Positions 1-8,700 of a DNA stretch of 41,564 nt are shown piece after piece. The translations under genes and the position numbers were made by a program. Position 1 is the stretch's first letter, and every line of letters begins with the position of its first letter. This DNA comes from Pirellulales bacterium (GTDB lineage: Bacteria; Planctomycetota; Planctomycetia; Pirellulales; JAEUIK01), in NCBI GenBank assembly GCA_019694435.1, contig JAIBBZ010000017.1:1-41564 (forward strand), read 5' to 3'. Under the pieces are notes generated by a model. It ran no database searches. It worked only from the letters and a program-made list of their open reading frames with translations, and was not told the origin of the DNA.

Positions 1-24
1 TGGCGCTGAATCCATAAACGACGC

Positions 25-48
25 AAGCCCTTCCGGGGAAGGGCTTTT
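25..48. terminator. Terminator-like hairpin between the left-edge gene and ssrA
   Basis: A perfect inverted repeat (AAGCCCTTCC / GGAAGGGCTT, about 8-10 bp with a tiny GC loop) is followed on the plus strand by TTTT. It could end a plus-strand gene lying left of the window, and on the minus strand it lies about 50 bases past the mature 3' end of the tmRNA. The T tract favours plus-strand use. The call rests on the hairpin alone. Confidence 0.6.
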
Positions 49-96
49 GGCGTTGGATGACGCCGAGGCTCATCCAGAGTCACAATTGGCAAATAG

Positions 97-456
97 TGGA
101 GGCGGCGGGAATCGAACCCGCGTCCCGCGACATTTCCATGTCGGCTTCTACGTGTGTAGCCGGGTTGATTTACTCCTTCGCCGCGGCTCCCCTACCGGCC
201 GGGTTGGGCAGCGGCTATCCGGGAACTTGTTTTAGCCTTGGCCGTGCCCAGCAGTGAACCAAGGCGATTCGGATTTAGCGTCCGACTTTTGGGCCTCTCC
301 GACTAAGGCCCGCAGTCGGGACTACCTGTGTTTAGGCAGCCAGAGCAAACGAATCTTCGGCAATTGAAGATGCGGTCAGCTTTTAACGTGGCCAACTGAC
401 CAACCACGACACGCCACCAACACTTCTAGCTGTCCGGTCGATACCATTTCGCCCCC
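97..456 (-). ncRNA. ssrA: Transfer-messenger RNA (tmRNA, 10Sa RNA)
   Basis: Rescues stalled ribosomes: it is charged with alanine, enters the empty A site with SmpB and supplies a short frame that tags the unfinished protein for proteolysis. Read on the minus strand, the 5' end GGGGGCG pairs over 7 bp (one G-U) with the 3' CGCCTCC, and discriminator A follows. The 3' half carries a T arm with the loop TTCGATT (GCGGG stem). The 5' part has the tRNA-like GGTATCGACC segment. An internal frame ends in Ala-Leu-Ala-Ala-stop, the proteolysis-tag hallmark. CCA is not encoded (the DNA continues CTA), so it must be added enzymatically. The length of about 360 nt is normal for a one-piece tmRNA. The ends are inferred from the acceptor pairing. 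Confidence 0.96.
332..373 (-). other. tmRNA proteolysis-tag reading frame
   Basis: A frame inside ssrA that starts at a GCA resume codon and reads ASSIAEDSFALAA, then TAA. The ALAA end is the degron recognised by ClpXP-type proteases. The resume codon is placed by analogy with E. coli, where GCA follows a short UAGUC-like stretch; here GACC precedes it. The C-terminal half is secure because only this frame gives a sensible tag. The exact first codon is inferred. Confidence 0.8.
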
Positions 457-496
457 GACGGGCACGAAGTGCCGTAAGCAATCTCTCTTCGGCACA

Positions 497-502
497 ATTA
501 TA
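497..502 (-). promoter_or_regulatory. Probable -10 box of the ssrA promoter
   Basis: A perfect TATAAT on the minus strand, about 40 bases upstream of the mature tmRNA 5' end. It would give a 5' leader of roughly 30 nt containing a small hairpin (GGCAC / GTGCC at 461-473), which RNase P would remove. I see no convincing -35 hexamer. Confidence 0.55.
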
Positions 503-722
503 GGAGAACTTTGGGGCCGGGGCCACGGCTGCCTGGTGGCCGGGCGTGCCTTCCCCCCTCACGCCTGGCCTGAAAAAGCCCCTGGCTTGCGGCAGAAATT
601 GGCTCCTCGGGGCGGTCGAGTCTCGATAGTGCCGGACACCCCTGCGATTCGGGCTGCAAGGACGCCGGTAGCGTGGGCCGGCAGGCGATCGACCGGTCGT
701 CCACGCGTCGACTCGGGCGGCG

Positions 723-2606
723 TTACGCTCCGGCGTCGTGCGGCGCCAGGCGGCGTCTCCGCCGTAGTTCGCGCATCAGCAGGCCTACGGCGCCCATCCC
801 CAGCAGCACAATCCCACTCGGCTCGGGCACGGCGACCAGGCATTCGGCGACAACCTGGCCCGAGAGACGCGCGCCAAAGGGCTCGAAGCCTTCAAACGGC
901 ACGTCGAACGCGTAGGGAAATACCAGCCGGTACTTGAGGCCGCCGTGCCCATCCGGCACTCCCTCGAAGTGGCCGCGGATTTCGTCGCTGCCCAGTGCGT
1001 TCACGGCCCCGTCGAGCGGAAACGAATCCGAGCCGACCAGATCGTGAATCGGCCCCATCGAATCGTAATCGATTTGGCCGGCGACTGTCTGGAATCGAAT
1101 GCCCGCGGTCGAAAAAGACATGTCGGCCAAATCGAGCTCGATACGCTCGTCGGCCGAGATTCGGATCTGGGCGCCAGTCATGTTGAACGTAACCGTTCCT
1201 AGTCCGCCTAGATCGAGCACCCCTGAGGCATCCGGTGCGGTCAGCAGGGAAGCGTTGATGTAAAACGCATCGATGTTTTCAGGCGTCGAGTGCGGGATCA
1301 GTTCGATGGTCGTGTCGAGGTGTCCCTCGAGCGAGCTGTGAACGACCTGGCTGATGGGATCTGCACCCGCGATCAGGCTGACATTCAGAGACGATTCGTC
1401 GTCGATGACTTCCAAGGTGCAGTCTTCGAGCTCGGGCCGCGTGGCTACGTAGAGCAACGATTGCAAGGGATCTCCCGGGCCGGCAACAAGCGATTGCGTG
1501 ACGACCGCGAGGGCCAGTTGACCGTGGTTGTTGAAACCTTGATGCGTGAAGTCCACGGCAACTACCTGGCGACCGTCGATCGCATCGCCCGAAGTGAGCA
1601 GTCCCACGTCCTGACCGTTGTCGATAAACCGGACACCCGCCTCGACGTTTTCGGCCACATAGACCATCTGGCCGAAATCGTTGATCGCCGGCTCGCTCAC
1701 CGTGCCGTCGACTAGGGGATCGAAGCCAGGTCCGCCGAAGTTGCGAGTTGCTACGGGCGTGATTCCGGTTTCGTCGGCCAAGTAAACCGTGTGTGGGAAC
1801 GCGAAACCTGCCGAGAACCAGGGAGCATTGAACAAGACCTGCCCCGCTGCGTTCACGTCGAATCCGTATGGCCACCCGAGGGCATCCGTTGCCGAGTTGT
1901 AGACGTCGACCGCATTGCTCGAGACCGCGTCGTAGCGCGTCAAGGCGGCCACGCCGCTCTGAAAACGCAAGGTGTAGACGTTGCCCTGCTGATCGATCTG
2001 CGGACGCACGAAGTTGGGAACCGAGTTCGACGTCGTCACTGTCGTGGGCCCCGCGCCGCTGACGTCGGACAAAAACAGCCCATGCGCAACACTGGCCGTG
2101 GCGCCCAGCGCCAGGACTTGTCCCGCGTCGTTCAACGAGGGAACCGCGAACGCTTCGGTCAGTGGGTTGCCGGTCGTGGAGCCAATCGTCACCTGGGTCG
2201 TGGTGCCGTTGTCCCACAGGTTGTAGACCGTGGGCGAGTCGGCGCCCGGAAACAGGACCTGGTCCAGGTTGTTCAACTGCTGCTCGCCCATCGTGGTCAC
2301 GACGCCGCCCGAGGGAAGCACGTCGCCGTCCGAGTAAATCGTCGACACCATGCCGCGGCGGCTGAGATACAGGCCCTCGACGCCGTTGGAATCGACGCCG
2401 ACGAACAGCAACGAACCACGATCGTTGAGGTGGAGCGGGCCGTAGAGAGAGCTCAGCCCGAGTTGGTCGGCATCCGCCACCAGTCGATAGGTCCAATAGT
2501 CGGCCGTGCGATGGTTGTCGGCCAACAGCGTTCCGGAAGCGAGGCCGAGGACGGCCAGCGTCGCCCCAAACCAGAGGAGGCAACGACGTAGCGCTGCGCG
2601 GATCAT
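723..2606 (-). CDS. PEP-CTERM exported protein with tandem NxxGQ repeats
   Basis: Predicted exported, surface-associated protein of 627 residues. The ATG was chosen because GGGGA lies about 8 bases upstream and a signal peptide follows at once (Arg-rich start, then a hydrophobic stretch ending ASGTLLA). The body holds repeats of the type N-x-x-G-Q-V-L-F, for example near NNLDQVLFPG, LNDAGQVLALG, VNAAGQVLFN, INDFGQMVYV and FNNHGQLALA. This is the style of 'choice-of-anchor tandem repeat NxxGxxxxxAxx' proteins and probably forms a beta-propeller. The C-terminus is a textbook PEP-CTERM signal: VPEPSG at about residue 593, a hydrophobic segment, then an Arg cluster. That signal is recognised by exosortase, which is not in this window. 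No enzymatic motif is visible. It is separated from its neighbours and probably monocistronic. Confidence 0.85.
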   Translation of the reverse strand: MIRAALRRCLLWFGATLAVLGLASGTLLADNHRTADYWTYRLVADADQLGLSSLYGPLHLNDRGSLLFVGVDSNGVEGLYLSRRGMVSTIYSDGDVLPSGGVVTTMGEQQLNNLDQVLFPGADSPTVYNLWDNGTTTQVTIGSTTGNPLTEAFAVPSLNDAGQVLALGATASVAHGLFLSDVSGAGPTTVTTSNSVPNFVRPQIDQQGNVYTLRFQSGVAALTRYDAVSSNAVDVYNSATDALGWPYGFDVNAAGQVLFNAPWFSAGFAFPHTVYLADETGITPVATRNFGGPGFDPLVDGTVSEPAINDFGQMVYVAENVEAGVRFIDNGQDVGLLTSGDAIDGRQVVAVDFTHQGFNNHGQLALAVVTQSLVAGPGDPLQSLLYVATRPELEDCTLEVIDDESSLNVSLIAGADPISQVVHSSLEGHLDTTIELIPHSTPENIDAFYINASLLTAPDASGVLDLGGLGTVTFNMTGAQIRISADERIELDLADMSFSTAGIRFQTVAGQIDYDSMGPIHDLVGSDSFPLDGAVNALGSDEIRGHFEGVPDGHGGLKYRLVFPYAFDVPFEGFEPFGARLSGQVVAECLVAVPEPSGIVLLGMGAVGLLMRELRRRRRLAPHDAGA

Positions 2607-3112
2607 GATCGTGTCCCCTTTGTATCGTAAGCAACGCACAGCAACTTCAGGGATGCCACGACGCCTGTGTCAGGGCATCGCCGACGGGCGACCAAGGCGC
2701 GAGCCGTTCCTTGCCGGAAGGGGGCGAGATGCGAACGCTTCGCTGCCGGGCAGATCGCTCCAGGCGAGATGCCTGGCGAAGAACCGAAGCCGATCGTTGC
2801 ACCGCTCGCGCCACGCCAGATCCACGGGCTTGGTCGCTTGCGTAGGATTTGCCGCCAGGCAGTTCAGGCCTGGCGGGAATGCGGTGCGTTCACGGGCAAC
2901 ATCTTCAAGAGAAGATCGAGAAACCAATCGCGAGAGTAGGGGGGCAATAAGCCCTTGTCAAGCAACACGCGCAACCAGCCGGTTCGCACAACGGTCGGAT
3001 GTTTCACTGCGGTCCGTATTCACGCGATGGAATTGGTGTTTGGCGTCAGCACTTGGGCCCTGAATAACGGTCAGAGGAGTTCGCTGAACGGATTCAAACA
3101 TGCAATGCGCCT
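2607..3112. other. Intergenic region without a convincing gene
   Basis: About 500 bases between the PEP-CTERM gene and uppP. The short open frames on either strand have no ribosome-binding site and Arg/Pro-rich shadow-like translations. The right part is less GC-rich than the coding DNA. It should hold the promoter of the PEP-CTERM gene and the end of the uppP transcript, but I could not identify clear -10/-35 boxes or a terminator. Confidence 0.5.
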
Positions 3113-3904
3113 CTACCGCAGCGAAAGTTGCCAGATGACTGCGAGCATCCCGACCGGGATGCACCACCAGGCGAATTGGGCGAAGCGCCCGCGGTTCAGA
3201 AGGCGCAGCAGCAGCGTCAGGGCCGCTACGCCGACGACAAACGACACGAGCGCCCCCAAGGCGAGCGTGCCGGGCGAGTCGGAAACGGTCGCGCCGCCCA
3301 ACGCCAGTTCGGCGATTTCGAGCACCGCCGCGCCGACGATCGCCGGAATCACCAGCAGGAATGAAAACGTGGCCGACGATTCACGCGAGAGGCCCATCAT
3401 CAGCCCGGCCGTAATCGTCGTGCCGCTGCGCGAAATGCCCGGCAAGATCGCCGTGGCTTGAAACAGTCCGATCACCAGCGCCTGCTTGAACGAGATGTTC
3501 GGATACAGCGTCGGACCCGACGGAAAACGCGACGACCACAGCAGCACCAGGCCCGTCACCGGCAGGAAGCAGCCGGCGGCCAGGGGGCTTTCGAGAAACT
3601 CTTTGCCGTAGTGCCGCAGCGGCAGCCCCAGCACGACGGCCGGGACGGTCCCGACGACCATCAAGGCCAGGACGCGCCGGTCCTCGTAGAGCAGCCGCCA
3701 GATGCGATTCCAGTAGACGACGAACACGCTGGCCAGCGTGCCCACGTGGAGAGCGATGGTCATCGTGATGGAATCGGGCAGCGTGCGTTGGCTGTATTGC
3801 CGGAACAGCGCGTTGAGAATGGCCAAGTGGCCATCGGAACTGATGGGCAGAAACTCGGTAATGCCCTGAACAATCCCCAGCAGGATGGTGAATCCGAGGT
3901 CCAT
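3113..3904 (-). CDS. uppP: Undecaprenyl-diphosphatase (BacA/UppP)
   Basis: Integral membrane phosphatase that converts undecaprenyl diphosphate to the monophosphate and so recycles the lipid carrier for peptidoglycan and O-antigen; overexpression gives bacitracin resistance. At 263 residues it has the family's normal length. The start MDLGFTILLG was chosen over an upstream in-frame start because it begins directly with the first membrane segment. Active-site motif 1 is GITEFLPISSDGHL, with the usual Thr of SSTGH replaced by Asp; motif 2 is PGISRSGTT. Several hydrophobic segments follow, and the protein ends in a membrane segment typical of BacA. It stands alone: the upstream gene on this strand is a secreted propeller 151 bases away, with no clear operon link. 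Confidence 0.95.
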   Translation of the reverse strand: MDLGFTILLGIVQGITEFLPISSDGHLAILNALFRQYSQRTLPDSITMTIALHVGTLASVFVVYWNRIWRLLYEDRRVLALMVVGTVPAVVLGLPLRHYGKEFLESPLAAGCFLPVTGLVLLWSSRFPSGPTLYPNISFKQALVIGLFQATAILPGISRSGTTITAGLMMGLSRESSATFSFLLVIPAIVGAAVLEIAELALGGATVSDSPGTLALGALVSFVVGVAALTLLLRLLNRGRFAQFAWWCIPVGMLAVIWQLSLR

Positions 3905-4055
3905 GACGTTGGGCCGGAGCAAAGAAAAGGAAGCGACGCTCGAGTGAACCGGCCGCCCGGGGCCGCGCACACAAGCGGCCTAGGGTATCGGGGCGGCGGC
4001 GCGCGTCCAAGATGCCCCTGGTTGACCGGCGAGGAGAAGACCGCTCAGGTGCCGC

Positions 4056-5387
4056 TCACTTGGGAGCGAACGGATCGTCTTCTGCGGGTGGCTCGTCCGC
4101 GGGTGCATCCGCGGGCGGGGCATCGTCAGCGGCGGGTGCATCGCCGGCGGGTGCGTCATCTGCAGCAGGTGCCTCAGCGGCGGGTTCGTCGGCCGGGGCC
4201 CCTTCGTCTGCGGCCGGCGACGAGGTTCCAATCCGCGAAGGCCGTCGCACGGGACGATCGGGAAGCTTTTGGTGGACCAGCGGTTTGTCGCGACCGATCT
4301 CGTGGAGGCACTGCAAGATGCCCGATTCCGTGCCCAGGTAGATGCGGTCGGTGGTGACGTTCGTCACGCGCAGCGTCAGCCCCACCGCCGGCACGGAAGC
4401 CAGGCGTGATCCGGAGTTGGCGTCGATCACGGTGAGCTGATCGTGCTCGTCACCCGCATAGAGACGCGACTCGTTGGCAGCCAGTAGTTGGGTAATCCCC
4501 GGCGACCACCACCGTTCGCTGCCATCGGCCGCCGCGACACGGAACATGCCGCCTTGCTCGGCGAGGATATAGACACTGTCACCGACGGGAACGGGGACGT
4601 GCGAAACCGGGTTCCCCGCCGCAAACCGCCACAGTTCGGTGCCTTCGCCATCGCGAAGGGCATAGACATACCAGTCTCGGGACGACGCATAAACCGCGTC
4701 GTTCCCATAGCTGACGGCCGTCACGGGGCCGCCGGTCTTGACCTGGTATTCGTTTTGGAATCGCACCAGCGAAAAACTCATGACGCGGCCGGTTTCCGTG
4801 CCCCAGACGATCGAGTGGGGCGTGACGATCGGCCGGCCGAAGATGATGCCCGATCCACGTTGCGCGTGGTCTTCCGACCGCGGTTCATCGATGCTCACCG
4901 AAACCATCGTGCCGTCGAGGCAGGGCATGAACACGCGCTCGAACGACACCGCGGGCGAATGGGCCGGCGTGTGATGAATCTTTTTCGACCAGGCGATCTG
5001 GCCGGTCACCCGATCGATCAGGTAGAGCGTCACGCCATTGGCAACCGCCGCGTATTTGTCGTTCGCCCCCACGCCGGAGGAAGGCTGATTGGGATTCGCG
5101 AGGCGGACGCTCCATCGGCTGACGCCGGTCTCCGAGTCGAGGCATTGGACGACCCCGCGCACGGTCTGGACAAACACCGCATCGCGATCGACGAGGACGC
5201 GTTCGATGCGGTCGATCGCAGAATCGAGGTCGACGTGCACGACCCAGGCGCGATGCAGTCCGTACCGCTGGGCGGTTGGCTCGGCGATGACCGCGCTGCG
5301 GCCCACCGCCTGGGCTGCCGCCACCGCGGGGCGGCCGGCAAGTGCCAACACGAGGCAAACGAACGCGAAACCGGTGCGGGTGCGCAT
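4056..5387 (-). CDS. Secreted PQQ-type beta-propeller protein with acidic Ala/Pro tail
   Basis: A 443-residue protein. The ATG was chosen because it opens a clear signal peptide (MRTRTGFAFVCLVLALAG, cleavage after AVAAAQA). The body is made of PQQ/quinoprotein-type repeats: short strands with WxxxL or I.W and 'DGxxxW' patterns such as ETGVSRWSVRLANP, TGQIAWSKKI, GEGTELWRFAAG and ADGSERWWSPG, which probably fold as a propeller. Such proteins act as enzymes (quinoprotein dehydrogenases) or scaffolds (BamB-like); nothing here shows cofactor binding, so a scaffold role is as likely. The last 55-60 residues are a low-complexity run of Ala, Pro, Asp and Glu ending DDPFAPK, probably a disordered spacer. 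The 1333-residue gene diverges from it. Confidence 0.85.
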   Translation of the reverse strand: MRTRTGFAFVCLVLALAGRPAVAAAQAVGRSAVIAEPTAQRYGLHRAWVVHVDLDSAIDRIERVLVDRDAVFVQTVRGVVQCLDSETGVSRWSVRLANPNQPSSGVGANDKYAAVANGVTLYLIDRVTGQIAWSKKIHHTPAHSPAVSFERVFMPCLDGTMVSVSIDEPRSEDHAQRGSGIIFGRPIVTPHSIVWGTETGRVMSFSLVRFQNEYQVKTGGPVTAVSYGNDAVYASSRDWYVYALRDGEGTELWRFAAGNPVSHVPVPVGDSVYILAEQGGMFRVAAADGSERWWSPGITQLLAANESRLYAGDEHDQLTVIDANSGSRLASVPAVGLTLRVTNVTTDRIYLGTESGILQCLHEIGRDKPLVHQKLPDRPVRRPSRIGTSSPAADEGAPADEPAAEAPAADDAPAGDAPAADDAPPADAPADEPPAEDDPFAPK

Positions 5388-5755
5388 GAAAACTCGCAGG
5401 GGGGCACGAATGGCTGACGATTCGCCCGCTTCGAGGCGAAACGGGGCTCCTAGATGGATTCCATCATACTCAGCCCCGCCACGCCGCGTTCGCAGGCGGA
5501 GGGTGGTGCCCGCCAAACCGCCGCCCCGGCCGTGCCAGTGACTCCCATTATGCGGGCTCTGCGGGAGGGTCGACGGAAAACGGCCGAAAACACCCCGGCC
5601 GACCCCCTCCTAGACCATCGCTACTGCCATTTTCTACGATACGGCTGGACGTCTGCCGTCTCGGGGCAATAAGCCCCCGGCGGGCGACCCCCCTTTGAGC
5701 CGGCTTGGGTTCGATGGGCCGCGGACGGGCGGCTAGCGCATGCCGAGGGTTTCCC
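5388..5755. other. Divergent intergenic region
   Basis: 368 bases between two divergently transcribed genes, so it must carry both promoters. The only candidate I can point to faces right (TAGACC ... TACGAT near 5611-5640). A GGGGC-AATAA-GCCCC hairpin lies at 5663-5677. No believable gene is present. Confidence 0.5.
5611..5640 (+). promoter_or_regulatory. Possible promoter for the 1333-residue protein gene
   Basis: TAGACC and TACGAT, each matching four of six consensus bases, are separated by 18 bases and lie about 115 bases upstream of the start codon. The match is modest and the assignment tentative. Confidence 0.3.
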
Positions 5756-8700
5756 ATGGTCCAATTCGATCAGCTCGGCCCCGACGTTGCGGGGGCATTG
5801 GACGAGATGATCGGCTATGTGAATTTCTCGTCGGGCGCGCCGGACCAGAAGTTTCAGCGCCGACTGGCCGACGTGTTTGCCGCGATCGAAGCGGCCTGCG
5901 CGACGGGGAAATCGAAGAAATCCGCGACACGCTGTGCGGAGGCGCCCTGGGGCCACCTGGGCCGCCTGTGGGCCCGGCGCATCGACGAGGTCGAAGGCAG
6001 CACACCCGCGTTTGCTGAGCTGGCCCAGGCCCGGTCCGTCGTGGCGGCCGTGTTTTCGTCACTGCTGCCGGCCTACCGCCAACATCATCGCGATTTGCTC
6101 GCCCACCAGCCGGACGAGGCGTTGTTCCGCCCCTTGTTCCTGGCCCGGGCCTGCGAGGCGTATTTGAAGGCGGGTCCGCCCTGGGAAGAGCAGGACCGGC
6201 TCCAGCGGACGGCGCTTGAGCAATTGAACGTGTTCCTGGGCTACCGTCCCCTGGCGGTCCTGGAACGCAAGAAGCTCGAGCCCTACGACCACGAGCGCGT
6301 GGCCCCTGTGCCGCTGTACTTTCGCGGCGTGGGCGTCGCCGTCGGTCGCTACGCGGAAATCGTCACCCTGGCGTTGGCCACGCTGCAAGACACACCCAGC
6401 GAGCTGCTCACCAACGCCGGATTGGACGTCAATCTCCTGGACGAATTGTCGCTCGATCCGCGCGCTTACGACTTCGATCATCCGGCAAACAAGCGGCTGA
6501 ACTATCACTTCGGCCAATGGGACCCCGACCTGGTCGACAACGCGGGCAATTACCGCCGTTTCGTGTTGACCCAGGTCACGCTCGATTCGCTCTTGGAACG
6601 CGTCGACGAGTTGCAAGGGGCCATGCCGCGCGAGGAACTCGTGGCCGAGGCCGCGGCCGTCTTGGCGGGCGTCATGTTGATGGCGGCGGCCATCACCGGT
6701 TCAGGCCCCGCCGCGCACGATTCGAGCGTCACGCTGGCGTCGCTCGTTCCCAAGGTGGCGCAGCTACGCGATCGCTTCTATGAGCGGCTGATCGAGCAAT
6801 TGCCGCCCGACCACCGTCGCCGGCTGAAGGCCGAGGCCGTTTCGCTGCGACAGCCGTTCGCCGGCGCGCGGCAGCATCTGAATCGAGCCTTGGCCCGGCG
6901 CCGGGCCATTCAATTGCAACACGTACACCTGGCCGGGTTGTTTGCCCGGCTGGGATATCCCGATTCGGCGCGGCGACAGGTCGCCGTCGTGCAAGTGGCC
7001 TCGGCCCGCATGCGCTGCGAGATCGACTGCATGCTCACGGCAGGGCATTATGAACTGGCGCGAGGCGAAGTGGGCGAGGCCCGGAACCGCCTCACCGCGG
7101 CCATCGACCTGCTGCACCGGGCCATTCATTGTGGGGCCCTGGTCGATCCCTGGAACATGCTGGGGTTTGCCGGGAATTTCAGCCTGTTTCCCGCGGTCGA
7201 AAACACGGTGCACGATCACCGCGTCGACGAGTTGATCGAGCTGGTCGAGCGGATCTTCGGCCTCTGCACCCGGGCCATGCGCGAAGCCGCGGCGGCCGGC
7301 AACACGGCGCTAGTCGGCGAATTGGCCGATCAAACCGAGTCTCTGGCCTCGTGGTGGGACCAGTTTGCTTCGGTCGAGGTCGAATCCCTTGACAGTTTTT
7401 CCGGCCTGGAATTGTGGGAATCGGGCGTGCACGTGGCCGCCGCACTGCGGGCCTGGCACGAGGCGGGCGCCGCTGCCGGCGACGTGGCCTTCTGGCGCAA
7501 TCACGTCGACAAGTTCGATTCCCCCAAGGCGTTTGCCCTCGTGGTCGAGACGTTGCTGGACAAGCACGATCATGTCTCGGCCCTGGCGCTGCTCGTGCAA
7601 TGGCTCAGCGTGGCCGACGAGCTGCCACTGGCCGACGCCGAGCATTCGTTCCACAATCTCGCGATCCGCTGGGTGCAAGAAATCCAGCCGCTCGACGCTA
7701 CGTCGCCCGAGGCGGTCCGGCAGAGCTGGCAGCAGTCGTGCCGGCTCTTGGACTTCTTCGAGGCGAACGCCGAGGAGTACTGGGACGTTCCCGTTTTCGA
7801 GCTGGGCCCGGAAATCTCCAGCGAGGAGCTCTGGGAATGGATGCACAACGAGTGGGGCGAGGAAGGCGAGGCCGAGGAGGACGAAGACGGGATCTATTCG
7901 GCCGCCTATGACGACGTCACCTATCGCGACAGCACGGACGACGACAACGAGTCGGAACTGCTCGAGGCCGGCAGTCTCGAGACGGAGTTCGAGCTCGACC
8001 TCGAAGCAGGGCGAATTCGTGATCGGCTCGGCTTCCTGGTCACCTTGGCCCGGATCTGGCGAATCGCCTCGGCCAACCTGCTACGCAACACCAAGGGGCA
8101 GATCGACGACGCCCAGCGCGAGGTGCTGACCATCTGGTGCCGCCGTGCCGAGGAGAATCGCCGCCGGCTCGCCGAGCTGCTCCGTGTCGTGCATCGGCAC
8201 CCGCTCGAGCCGCTCTCTGGCAATCAGCAGGCCATGGTCGAATTCGACCGCCGCCGCCAGGTCAAGCTCGCGCTGCTCGAACGAATCGTCGCGGCCGGCG
8301 TCGAATATGGCGACGCCGTGCGGGTGATCAGCGCATCGTTGGGGGCCGCGGGCGCCGAACCGTCGGGCGAGACCGAACGCGGCAAGGGACTCGCCCGTTG
8401 GGAGCGCCCCGTCGTCGGCCTATTGCGCGCCTTGTCGCTGGCCGATCGTGCAGTGGCGCAGGCACGATTCGCCGAAGTGCTCGCCGTACTCGAACAACAG
8501 CCCGTGTTATATGTCCCCTTGTCGCGCGGCGGTGGCCCACAACGGGTGCAAGCCGCACAGCACGTTCTGAAGGTCGTGCGCCAACTGCTGGTCGCATTGC
8601 CTCGCAGCGGCCTGCACGCCGAGGCTTTCCAGCTCCTGGCTTCCGTGCAACGCATCGAGCGCGAATTTGTGCCCGGCGCAGGCGCGGTCACCGAGTTCGA

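Noticed and set aside
1..17. Possible C-terminal codons of a plus-strand gene at the left edge
   Set aside because: Two frames reach stops (TGA at 7-9 and TAA at 15-17) within a few codons; too short to choose a frame, although the terminator at 25-48 suggests a gene ends nearby.
2670..2927. An 85-codon minus-strand frame upstream of the PEP-CTERM gene
   Set aside because: No ribosome-binding site, Arg/Pro/Ala-rich composition and no recognisable motif; treated as chance.
2941..2954. A 14-base word GGGGCAATAAGCCC repeated at 5663-5676
   Set aside because: Both copies are upstream of genes, but a few 14-base matches are expected by chance in 41 kb of GC-rich sequence, and the flanks differ.
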